A DNA stretch of 38,924 nucleotides from positions 1 to 38,924 of the forward strand of contig NZ_JAFCKT010000025.1 in assembly GCF_018129985.1 (NCBI RefSeq), in the 5' to 3' direction. A program made the position numbers and the translations under genes. Shown piece by piece: positions 1 through 7,848 of the stretch. Position 1 is the first letter of the stretch. The number at the start of each line of letters is the position of its first letter. The notes under the pieces were generated by a model. That model was not told the origin of the DNA and did not search any database. It saw only the letters and a program-made list of their open reading frames with translations. Source of the stretch: Bradyrhizobium sp. SZCCT0148. Its GTDB lineage: Bacteria > Pseudomonadota > Alphaproteobacteria > Rhizobiales > Xanthobacteraceae.

Positions 1-1
1 C

Positions 2-64
2 CAGATCGACGAACTGCTACCCTGGGCCTATCTCGCTTCCCAAAAACGCTGGCGCGTGGCCTGA
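2..64 (+). CDS. IS66-family transposase, C-terminal end (partial)
   Basis: The window opens inside a reading frame that ends at a TGA at 62-64. The last residues read QIDELLPWAYLASQKRWRVA. The IDELLPW-Y segment is the usual extreme C-terminus of IS66-family TnpC transposases. Only 20 residues are present, so nothing can be said about catalytic residues or activity. A terminal-repeat-like sequence follows 7 bases after the stop, which supports the identification. The frame points out of the window on the left. Confidence 0.7.
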   Translation, partial: QIDELLPWAYLASQKRWRVA

Positions 65-77
65 GAAGACCGCTTAC
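65..77 (+). repeat. IS66 right terminal inverted repeat, outer part
   Basis: Just after the transposase stop the sequence reads GACCGCTTAC, ending at 77. Read inward on the minus strand it begins GTAAGCGGTC; IS66-family inverted repeats characteristically start with GTAA. The element end is therefore placed at base 77, and bases 78-85 would be one copy of its 8-bp target duplication. The other copy lies outside the window. Confidence 0.5.
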
Positions 78-97
78 CCTTGGTCGGTCAATGCCGC

Positions 98-907
98 TTA
101 ATAATAGGACCCGTAGTAGGTATCCACATTCTCTGACACTTTGTTTACGACCAATCGCACGACTGGGACACGTTCGAGGTGTTTCTGGCACTCTTTGACG
201 TCTGCAACGGATGAGCTTCCCACTCCGGTCACAAGCAATACCGCATCCATGCGAGGAAGAATGGAAATCACATCATCGCCGAGCAGCAATGGGGGCAGAT
301 CGAAGATCACCGTATGAGACCGAAACTCCCGCTTGATGGCCTGAAGCAACGTTGTCATCGTTTGGGAGGACATCCACTCAGACGAGCCGGACGTCGGTAC
401 CGAGCCAGGCAACAGGAAGAGGCTGTTAGGTCCCACTCCCGCCTTTATGACAGCAGACGAAATCGGTACCTGGCCATCCAACACGCTTAGTACGCCGCCA
501 CTGGCTGGCAATCCGAGGTAGTTTGCGACCATCGGCTTTCGAAGATCGAGATCTACAACCACGGCAGAGCGTTCAGGAAGCCTCGCAATACTCATGGCCA
601 GGTTGCATGCGGTCACGGTTTTTCCGCACCCGGCCGTTGGCGAAGTAACGGCCAGAAACTGCCAGTTCTTCTTGTCCATCTCCTGAAGCACTTGGGTCCG
701 CAGCATGTCGTAATAGCGCCCGCTTTCGCTCCCGGTCGCGAAAGCAACGATGCGGTTGGCCTCGAGATGATCCACATCGAGGCGCACTTCGCGCGCGGAT
801 GAAGCCTCTTGCCCAGTCGCAATCGGCTTCGATCCGCCGATGAATTCCTGATGTGCCGGACTGTCACCGGAGCGCGCGAGCTCCACGGCCTGCTTGATCG
901 AGTCCAT
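98..907 (-). CDS. Exopolysaccharide tyrosine autokinase (BY-kinase, CpsD/CapB-like)
   Basis: This 269-aa cytosolic P-loop kinase would phosphorylate its own tyrosine tail and drive the Wzz-like partner encoded just upstream, so controlling polymer length. Visible motifs are Walker A SPTAGCGKT (residues 89-97), Walker A' VVVDLD (116-121), Walker B VIFDLPP (200-206) and a tyrosine cluster YYGSYY as the last six residues. It has no membrane segment, so the kinase is split from its transmembrane activator, as in CpsC/CpsD pairs and unlike fused Wzc/ExoP. The ATG is preceded by AGAGG and lies 12 bases after the chain-length gene, so the two form an operon. The gene is the last before the IS66 end, about 20 bases from the repeat, but appears intact. 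Confidence 0.9.
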   Translation of the reverse strand: MDSIKQAVELARSGDSPAHQEFIGGSKPIATGQEASSAREVRLDVDHLEANRIVAFATGSESGRYYDMLRTQVLQEMDKKNWQFLAVTSPTAGCGKTVTACNLAMSIARLPERSAVVVDLDLRKPMVANYLGLPASGGVLSVLDGQVPISSAVIKAGVGPNSLFLLPGSVPTSGSSEWMSSQTMTTLLQAIKREFRSHTVIFDLPPLLLGDDVISILPRMDAVLLVTGVGSSSVADVKECQKHLERVPVVRLVVNKVSENVDTYYGSYY

Positions 908-919
908 GAGAACCTCTTG

Positions 920-2308
920 TTACCGGAACAGCCCTGCGCGCGCCTTGGCGAGCATGAGATCTAGCGGCGGCAGGAAGACGTAAGCGCCGCCCAAGAGGCC
1001 AACGACAATCACGACCGCCAGCATGATTGCTGCAATCTTGCGACGTTTCGCGCGGCGCAGCTCGGCCTTCGTTGCGATATAAGGAATTGGCACGATAAGC
1101 CGGTTGTCGACGATGGTGAACAAATCGCTGCTGCGCCTGACAGCCTTGTCGGTCAGTTCCAGGACAATCGAAAGGCCCACACCTGCTGCTAAGGCGAACG
1201 CAAGGGTGAGGGCGAGCAGCTTCGGGCGATGCGGCTTGATGGGATCCTGAGGGGCTGTTGGCTGCTCGATCACCTCGAGCTTTTCGGACTGCTGGTCCTT
1301 CTCAAGATTCTCGCCGAGCCTCGCTGCCATCAGCTTTGCTGTCGCCGACTCTAGGTTTTTCTGCAAGCCCTCCTGCTGAGCAACGAGGGCATCTAGGCTT
1401 GCCGCCGCCGCAGCGTCGTTTCCAGCCGCTACCGGCGCTTGAGCCACATTCTCCATCGCCTTAATCTGGCGCTTCAAGGTCTGGATCATGGGATGCTTAT
1501 CGGAATAAAGCGCGCTCTTCTGGACTAGCTCCGCCTTCATTTGCGCAAGTGTACTAGTCGGCTGGTCCTGGCCGGGCCCCGTTGCCGGTTTGCCCTGAGC
1601 AATCCGAAGCTGAGCGATCTTTGCATCAAGTGCCGCATTTTCGGTCTGCAGCCGCTGAACCTCTCGGGACAGAAAGCGCGACGTGTCGGTTGCACGGCTG
1701 GTTCGATCGCGCAAATCTTCGTTTAGAATACGCGTCATCAGCTCGCCGGCAACGCGAGCCGCAACAGCCGGATCACCATACTCAAATCCCACTGAGAAGA
1801 CGATTGTGGGATTTTCCATTGCCGCCCGCGTCTGCCGCTTGAAATCTAGGATCGGATCGACTGGCGCGATCTTGGTGGACTTCTTCATCAGGTCGACCAA
1901 CTCGGTGACCGACATCAGCGTGCGCTTCTCAGGAAATAGCTGGAATTTATCCGCAATCGCGATGAGATTATCACGCGTCATCGTGCGCTGCTGAATAACC
2001 TGGATTCGCTCTTGCGCAGCGCTTGTCACCGTCGGCCGCACGAGTTCCGTGGGAATCTGTTGCGACTGCACGAGGATCTTACCTTCGGACAAATACGTCG
2101 GGGGCCAAATCAGCACCGCCGCGGTTCCCGCCGCCGCAATCAAGACAAATGGAACCAAGAAAACGACCCAGCGTCGTTTGATGATGTCCAGATAGTAGGA
2201 AGGCCTCAACAGATGGGACCGATCCTGCTCGAGCGGACCGTCAAAACTGTCTTCGAAATCGATCTTTTGAAGCATCTCTGTTGGGAACCTGGTTCTCACG
2301 CCCGCCAA
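920..2308 (-). CDS. Polysaccharide chain-length determinant (Wzz/GumC-like)
   Basis: Inner-membrane co-polymerase of about 462 aa. A transmembrane helix lies at about residues 47-69 after a short cytosolic head. A long periplasmic region with heptad-like coiled coil follows (around residues 200-350). Next comes the proline-rich stretch QPTAPQDPIKPHRP, typical of Wzz proteins just before the second helix. Unusually there is a third hydrophobic helix near the C-terminus (IAAIMLAVVIVVGLLGGAYV). No kinase domain is fused; that function is the next gene downstream. The longest frame starts at a TTG (2308); an ATG at 2275 gives a 451-aa form and is equally plausible, as no strong ribosome site decides between them. 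It is divergent from the AAA ATPase gene. Confidence 0.88.
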   Translation of the reverse strand: MAGVRTRFPTEMLQKIDFEDSFDGPLEQDRSHLLRPSYYLDIIKRRWVVFLVPFVLIAAAGTAAVLIWPPTYLSEGKILVQSQQIPTELVRPTVTSAAQERIQVIQQRTMTRDNLIAIADKFQLFPEKRTLMSVTELVDLMKKSTKIAPVDPILDFKRQTRAAMENPTIVFSVGFEYGDPAVAARVAGELMTRILNEDLRDRTSRATDTSRFLSREVQRLQTENAALDAKIAQLRIAQGKPATGPGQDQPTSTLAQMKAELVQKSALYSDKHPMIQTLKRQIKAMENVAQAPVAAGNDAAAAASLDALVAQQEGLQKNLESATAKLMAARLGENLEKDQQSEKLEVIEQPTAPQDPIKPHRPKLLALTLAFALAAGVGLSIVLELTDKAVRRSSDLFTIVDNRLIVPIPYIATKAELRRAKRRKIAAIMLAVVIVVGLLGGAYVFLPPLDLMLAKARAGLFR

Positions 2309-2545
2309 AAGGCGAAACGTCTGTTCAGTTGGCCCAGTAGGTGCACGATGAACTTTGAGATGATTTTAGCATCGAACTTGCATGGAGGCTCATGAATAAT
2401 TGCATCGCGACAGCTTTTAAATCGTCAGCCTTAATGATGATCTTGAGTCGTTTGGTTAGGCAATTTCGTTCAAGACTGGCAATCGATAGCAAGCTTTCCG
2501 AAGGTTGGGCTATAAGGCGGCCGAGGTCGGCCAGAGAACGGCAGG

Positions 2546-3382
2546 ATGTACGAGTCATTTTACCAGCTGCGCGAGAAGCCCTTCTCGATTCTGCCCGACC
2601 CCGATTTGATCTATTGGGGCAAAATGCACTCGATGGCATTCACGATGCTGGAGTTTGGCATTATGAACAACGCCGGGTTTACTGTCATCACCGGCGAAAT
2701 CGGCTCCGGCAAGACAACCCTCGTGCGACACCTGCTCAAGAAGCTCAGCCCAACCCTGACGCTAGGGTTGATCTCGACGTCGCCACAAGGGCGCGAGGAA
2801 CTGTTGCAATGGATCCTGATGTCGCTAGGGCAGCCGTTTGATGGGAACTATCCTCATCTTTTCAAGAACTTGCAAGACTTCCTCCATGGCCAATTCGCAA
2901 CCGGTCGGCGGACCGTCCTGATCATTGACGAAGCACAGAACCTTGAGCCGGAAGCGCTGGAGCATCTGCGAATGCTCTCAAATATCAATGCGGACAAGTT
3001 TCAAGTTCTGCAACTTATACTTGTGGGCCAGCCCCAGTTGCGGGATTTGCTCCTGTTGCCGAAGCTGCATCAGTTCGCCCAGCGGATTTCATCCGATTTC
3101 CACTTGCGACCGCTGGATGCCCGCGAGGTTGCCAACTACATCGCCTTTCGCCTTCAGGCCGTCGGCGCCCCCCGCCCGCTATTTACCCAAGAGGCCTGCG
3201 CATTGATCGGGGACGCCAGCGGCGGGATTCCCCGAATGATCAACGTCCTGTGCGACACCGCCCTGGTGTACGGGTTCGCCAATGACCAAAAGATCGTGAG
3301 TGATCAATTGGTTCGTGACGTTATTGCAGACAAGCAACAGTACAGCATTTTTCCGGTGAAACAGCTGTCCCGGGTTCCTTAA
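2546..3382 (+). CDS. AAA ATPase of the EPS/PEP-CTERM locus (ExeA/GspA-like)
   Basis: A 278-aa cytosolic ATPase. Walker A is GEIGSGKTT (about residues 50-58), Walker B is VLIIDEAQN (124-132), and the opening MYESFYQLREKPFSILPDPD is the hallmark start of the ExeA/GspA-like AAA family. In exosortase-linked polysaccharide loci such an ATPase is a regular member, probably helping envelope assembly, although its exact role is not established. No membrane segment or peptidoglycan-binding domain is fused, unlike full ExeA. An AGAGAA-like ribosome site precedes the ATG. It is the first gene of a plus-strand run leading into the export protein and beta-barrel genes. Confidence 0.88.
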   Translation: MYESFYQLREKPFSILPDPDLIYWGKMHSMAFTMLEFGIMNNAGFTVITGEIGSGKTTLVRHLLKKLSPTLTLGLISTSPQGREELLQWILMSLGQPFDGNYPHLFKNLQDFLHGQFATGRRTVLIIDEAQNLEPEALEHLRMLSNINADKFQVLQLILVGQPQLRDLLLLPKLHQFAQRISSDFHLRPLDAREVANYIAFRLQAVGAPRPLFTQEACALIGDASGGIPRMINVLCDTALVYGFANDQKIVSDQLVRDVIADKQQYSIFPVKQLSRVP

Positions 3383-3411
3383 GTAGCTGAAATCCATTAA
3401 TTTCCCAATGT

Positions 3412-3425
3412 TGCCCGCGCGGGCA
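3412..3425. other. GC-rich perfect palindrome between ATPase and export genes
   Basis: TGCCCGCGCGGGCA is a perfect 14-bp palindrome in the 124-base gap between the ATPase and the SLBB gene. It has no loop and no following T-run, so it is a poor terminator. It could be a protein-binding site or a weak hairpin. The role is unknown. Confidence 0.25.
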
Positions 3426-3506
3426 GGTCTTCGCTTGAGTCTTCAGCAAAGATTAGGGTTAATACTTTAACTTCGCACATCCGAGCCTTCGCGAAGAGGA
3501 ACCAAT

Positions 3507-4091
3507 ATGCGGACGATTTTGCTGGCAGTTTTCATGGCAATCTTTGCCACATCCGCCTTTTCCCAGACGCTGAAGCCAGGAGATACTCTCTCGATTACCG
3601 TGCTGCAGGATCCGAAGCTCGACCGGACTGTCGTCGTTGACCCCCTCGGCGAGATCGCTTTTCCGCTGGCCGGCCATATCCGAGCCCGCGGCCTCACTCC
3701 CTTGGCGCTCGAAAACGTGCTCAGAGCTAAGCTGAAGCCGAACTATAAAGATGACGCCCTGGACGTGACGGTCGCATTGGCCAACGCCCCTAAGGATATT
3801 CCTGAGGAGGACCTCAAGCCCAAGATCTTCATCACAGGCGAGGTTTTGCGGCCCGGCCCGTACGTCATTCGGCAGCCCACCCGACTGATGCAGGCCATCT
3901 CGCTTGCCGGGGGCCTCGGCCCCTACGCGGCAAAGAAGCGGATACAGGTGCGCCGTCGCGCCCCGGGGGGCGACGAGACAATCTTCGTGTTCAATTACAG
4001 GGCTTATGAGGCCGGCGAAGATCTCGAAGGTAACGTTGCGTTGAGAGCCGGCGACGTCATCATGGTACCAGAACGAGGGTTCTTCGACTAG
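3507..4091 (+). CDS. Polysaccharide export protein (Wza/SLBB type)
   Basis: A 194-aa periplasmic/outer-membrane protein. A signal peptide covers residues 1-19/20 (cleavage near AFSQ). The Poly_export domain starts with LKPGDTLSITVLQDPKLDRT, and a SLBB-like domain begins at IFITGEVLRPGPYVI. There is no cysteine lipobox and the length is about half that of E. coli Wza, so it resembles the short export proteins of PEP-CTERM-linked loci that work with a separate beta-barrel. AAGAGGA lies 6 bases before the ATG. The beta-barrel gene follows after 35 bases, suggesting one operon and one export complex. Confidence 0.9.
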   Translation: MRTILLAVFMAIFATSAFSQTLKPGDTLSITVLQDPKLDRTVVVDPLGEIAFPLAGHIRARGLTPLALENVLRAKLKPNYKDDALDVTVALANAPKDIPEEDLKPKIFITGEVLRPGPYVIRQPTRLMQAISLAGGLGPYAAKKRIQVRRRAPGGDETIFVFNYRAYEAGEDLEGNVALRAGDVIMVPERGFFD

Positions 4092-4126
4092 ACAAAAGCT
4101 AAAGTGCACCCGGGGCGGGACCAACT

Positions 4127-5362
4127 GTGAAGAGGATTGCGATCGCGGTCTCGATCTCGCTCGGGCTAGCACCGGCGACCGCGTTTGCGTGGGATTGGTC
4201 GCTCCGAACCTCCGAAAGTCAGACTGTCGAACTCAACAGCAACCAATTTTTGAGATCCTCGCCAGCCGGGTCGCTTGGTTCGTATTCGACAATTACAGGG
4301 ACGGCGGAGGGTCTCACACCGACATCCAAGCTCATCCTCGATGCCGATGGCTCCTACAGGAAATGGTGGGGTCCGGGCGCTGACGGAGTGCCTGAAGGTC
4401 TCTCCCATGGAGCGAAAGCACACTATGAGCAATTCGGGAAAAATAGGTTCGACCGGGAGTACGTCGAGGCTGTCTGGAGGCAGCAGAGCACCTCGCTGGC
4501 GCTTTTGAATGACCTGGGCATCGTCGCACCGGTCAATGGCTCCCTCGATCGATTAACTGCAACAGGCGGCATCGATCGTTCTTTCAACGCGCGAGACACC
4601 GCCAGCTTATTCGCGTCATCAACCCGTACATACTATGAGCCTTCGAGCGGTGGTACTGCATTCACTGACACGCTCGCGCGAGGGTCGTGGCGGCATGGAT
4701 TCAGCTCCACGACGGGGGCCAGTCTGTCGTCTGAAGCGGAGTTGCTCGCCTACGACAATGCATTCAGCACGCAGATAAGCATCTTCCGCAATCAAATGGG
4801 CGTCGACACTGCCCTGTCCTCCTTGTTGTCGTTCAGGGGGAACATCGGTGCAGCCTATCTGGTGACCGATCGCGGCGTATCGACATCCTCAATCGGTGGG
4901 ATAGCTTCAAATCTCCCGATCGCAAGCACGGCACTGGATTGGATCGGCGATGCCGTCCTGACGTACAAGTTCATGAAGACTGCGACACTGTCAATTGTTG
5001 CAAGCCAATCTGTTGGCCCCAGCATCGTAGGTTCACTAATCAAGCGAGATTCGATCAGCGCCAGTGTTAACTATCTTATCAATAGCCGCGAGAATTTGAC
5101 GTTCTCGGCAAACGGTAACCGGCAGATCGCCGGAACAACAACCGACTACGCGTCCGCTTCCGTAACGTATGGCTACAATCCGATACGCGACGTATCGTTA
5201 CAGTTCACCTATCGCTACCAGCACCGCTTCGCCAGTACGGGGACAACAATCTTTGATCCTCTCACCGGCACACCCACGGTTTCTGGAACGGGCCCTGCCG
5301 ATTCACACAGCCTGATGTTCGTTGCTACTCACAATTTTCTCGTTCTCCCGCACGGAAACTAA
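4127..5362 (+). CDS. Outer-membrane beta-barrel protein of EPS/PEP-CTERM locus
   Basis: A 411-aa secreted protein with a signal peptide (residues 1-21, ending ATAFA) and then many alternating, amphipathic beta-strands rich in S/T/Y/G. It resembles the PEP-CTERM-system-associated outer-membrane porin family (TIGR03016-like); this assignment is from pattern and context, not an alignment. The likely job is the outer-membrane pore for the polymer, paired with the short SLBB protein upstream. It starts at GTG (4127). Its stop TAA (5360-5362) overlaps the stop of the convergent TPR gene. GC is lower than in the rhamnose genes. Confidence 0.72.
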   Translation: MKRIAIAVSISLGLAPATAFAWDWSLRTSESQTVELNSNQFLRSSPAGSLGSYSTITGTAEGLTPTSKLILDADGSYRKWWGPGADGVPEGLSHGAKAHYEQFGKNRFDREYVEAVWRQQSTSLALLNDLGIVAPVNGSLDRLTATGGIDRSFNARDTASLFASSTRTYYEPSSGGTAFTDTLARGSWRHGFSSTTGASLSSEAELLAYDNAFSTQISIFRNQMGVDTALSSLLSFRGNIGAAYLVTDRGVSTSSIGGIASNLPIASTALDWIGDAVLTYKFMKTATLSIVASQSVGPSIVGSLIKRDSISASVNYLINSRENLTFSANGNRQIAGTTTDYASASVTYGYNPIRDVSLQFTYRYQHRFASTGTTIFDPLTGTPTVSGTGPADSHSLMFVATHNFLVLPHGN

Positions 5363-7788
5363 CGGCTCATCTTCAACGCATCCAGGATGTTCTTCTTGAG
5401 CTCAGTCCCATCCGGCTCGAGCTTAGAGGCGATTTCCAGCTCGTCTTTTGCCTTCTGAGGCTGACCGTCCACGGCAAAGGCAAGACCAAGATGAAAGTGC
5501 ACGGCAGAGAGGGTCGGCGACTTGGCGGCTGCAAGCTCGAGAATCGCGATTGCCGACTTGATGTCACCCTGCTTGAATCGTGCCCAACCAACTGTATCCT
5601 GGAACTGCGGTACGTTCGACGCTTTCAGCGTTTCCGCAAGAGCGGCAGCTCGGTCCAGGCTTTCCTTGTCTGACCGGGTATCGAGGAGCAAACTGGCAAG
5701 ATTGTTGATCACGATTAGAGACTGCGACTGCGGCTGATCTTTCAGTATCGACTCGTACTGGGCAATCGCTCCTGCATTGTCATTTTTCAAGATCTGAAGG
5801 CTGGCGGATGACATCCGCAGAGCCATGTTTTGAGGATTTTCCTGCAATCCGGTTTGCAGAACTGTGCCAGCGGCATCGTAATTTTTAACTCGCATATAAT
5901 AGTCCGACAAAGCGCTATATCCGGACACGTCCTTCGGCTTTCGCTTGATCGCTTCCTGGAAACTAATGACAGCTTCCTGGTCCTTCTTTTGCGCCAGTCT
6001 CGTCTGGCCAAGGATGACCCAAAGCTCAGCATTATCAGGATAACGCTTGTTCATGTCCTGCATAACAGTCGCCGCATCCGCAGGCCGGTCAGCGCGAATG
6101 TAAGCTGACGCCAGCGCAACCGCCGGCTGGACAGCATCCGGCGCGGCTTTATGAGCGTCTTCAAGCGCCGCAATACTCTCACCAATGCGTTGTTGGCCGG
6201 CAAACGCTGCGGCCTTGATCTGGTCGGAGACGACACGACCATCTTTGAGAGCGGCAATCGACTGCGCAACGGCGAGGGCACCGTCCCAATTCTGACGACT
6301 AAGCTTAACTTGCGCGAGCGACGAAAGCGCCTGAAGGTTACCGGGGAATCGAGCAACAACCTCCGTCAAGACATCCTCGGCTCGAGAGGCATCATTCCGG
6401 CGTTGAAGGAAGGCAACGTATCTTAAGGCCACCTCGATAGTAGAATTGGAGTTCTTCAATGCTTCCGCGTATTGGCGGTCTGCTAGCTCAGGCTTACCGC
6501 CTTGCTCATAAGCCAGCGCAAGAGCCATCAGCAATTCAGGCGATTTTGGCTGGTCTGCAAGCGCTTCGCGCAGATCCGCGATGGCACTATCCGTCTGTCC
6601 CTTATCTAGGCTGAAAGCGGCACGCAGGCGAAGCGCGCCGGAATTACGACGGTCTTTCGCGAGAATTTCCGAAATCAAAGGTTCTGCCGCGGCCTTGTCG
6701 CCCTTCGCGGTCAACATCTCGGCAAGCCTAACTTGTGCTCTCAATTTCTGGTCTGAGTTGCCGGTTTCTGAGACCAGCTTCTGCAATTCGGCAATAGCAT
6801 CGCTCTGGCGGTTCCCGATGAAATTGAGTTCGGCCAACGCAAATCTATAGTCAAATACATCGCCACCGGCCTTGATGCGAGACTCCAGTTCGGCCCGTGC
6901 CGCGTCCGCGCCTTTGAACGTGTTCAAGAAGCGAACAAGGTCAAGCTCTAGCTTGCTATCGGTCGGACTGGACGCGATGCGTGCCCGCAATTCCTTCTCG
7001 GCATCATCGAATTTTCGCTCGGCGGTAAGAATCTGAATGAGCTGAAGGCGCGTTGAGGTTTCTTGCGGATAGTCAGCTACCAGCTGGCGCACCAGCTTTT
7101 CCGCTTCTGCAAGATCGCCCTTTCTAAGGAGGATATCGACCCGCAAGCGAGTCGCACGCAAGCGGTCCGCGTCCTGAGCCTCTGACGGAACCGCATCAAG
7201 CATTTTGATCGCGGCGCCGCTATCGCCGTCAGCGAGCTTTTTGGAGGCGAGCAAGGTCACGGCATCGATATTGGTGGGATCGATATCGTAAGCGCGTTGC
7301 GCCTCACGGACGGCACCGGCGGAATCGTTCATCCTAACCAGAGCCAAAGCTTTGACCGCGTGTAGCCCGGCATTCGGCTTATCACCTCCGCTGGCGGCAT
7401 CGAGAATCTTGATTGCCGGCTCTGCACCTCCACCCGCCACCATCATCCTCGCGAGTTTCACTCTCGCGTCAGTATCTTTCGGATCGAGTTCGACAATCCT
7501 TCGCAAATCGAGAAACAACGAGTTCGCTTTCGTGCGCTCGTCGATCCCGGCCAGAGCCTTCCAGACTTCAACTTTATCGCTCTTGTATTTGACGGCTTTA
7601 AGAAGCTCGATCCTTGCGGCAAGATCATCTTTCTTGGCAATCAAAGCCATGCCGCTCTCGTAATACTCTTGAGAACGCTGCTCAGGGGAGCCGCAACCAG
7701 CGAGAAAAGCGGCCAACAATACAAACCCGAGCGGCTTGTAAACCATCGTCCGGGCAAAGCCCGAATCCAAATCAAGGCCAGTTTTCAT
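5359..7788 (-). CDS. TPR-repeat lipoprotein of the PEP-CTERM/EPS system (PrsT-like)
   Basis: About 809 aa. A lipoprotein signal peptide ends in the lipobox LAGC; the rest is a continuous array of about twenty tetratricopeptide repeats. Length, lipobox and TPR array match the PEP-CTERM-system TPR lipoprotein PrsT (TIGR02917 family), a marker gene of exosortase-linked exopolysaccharide clusters, thought to act as a periplasmic scaffold. An ATG at 7788 is preceded by TTGGATAG; a TTG at 7800 and an ATG at 7746 (18-residue signal) are alternatives. It lies 48-60 bases downstream of the WecG-STAS gene, probably co-transcribed, and converges on the beta-barrel gene with overlapping stops. Confidence 0.9.
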   Translation of the reverse strand: MKTGLDLDSGFARTMVYKPLGFVLLAAFLAGCGSPEQRSQEYYESGMALIAKKDDLAARIELLKAVKYKSDKVEVWKALAGIDERTKANSLFLDLRRIVELDPKDTDARVKLARMMVAGGGAEPAIKILDAASGGDKPNAGLHAVKALALVRMNDSAGAVREAQRAYDIDPTNIDAVTLLASKKLADGDSGAAIKMLDAVPSEAQDADRLRATRLRVDILLRKGDLAEAEKLVRQLVADYPQETSTRLQLIQILTAERKFDDAEKELRARIASSPTDSKLELDLVRFLNTFKGADAARAELESRIKAGGDVFDYRFALAELNFIGNRQSDAIAELQKLVSETGNSDQKLRAQVRLAEMLTAKGDKAAAEPLISEILAKDRRNSGALRLRAAFSLDKGQTDSAIADLREALADQPKSPELLMALALAYEQGGKPELADRQYAEALKNSNSTIEVALRYVAFLQRRNDASRAEDVLTEVVARFPGNLQALSSLAQVKLSRQNWDGALAVAQSIAALKDGRVVSDQIKAAAFAGQQRIGESIAALEDAHKAAPDAVQPAVALASAYIRADRPADAATVMQDMNKRYPDNAELWVILGQTRLAQKKDQEAVISFQEAIKRKPKDVSGYSALSDYYMRVKNYDAAGTVLQTGLQENPQNMALRMSSASLQILKNDNAGAIAQYESILKDQPQSQSLIVINNLASLLLDTRSDKESLDRAAALAETLKASNVPQFQDTVGWARFKQGDIKSAIAILELAAAKSPTLSAVHFHLGLAFAVDGQPQKAKDELEIASKLEPDGTELKKNILDALKMSR

Positions 7789-7848
7789 TTTACTATCCAA
7801 ACATTGCTCGTTTGCGGTCGAACCGAGATGGTCTGCGGCTGCGCAGAA

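Noticed and set aside
3412..3425. Palindrome TGCCCGCGCGGGCA as a terminator of the ATPase gene
   Set aside because: No loop and no T-run; kept only as an unexplained palindrome.
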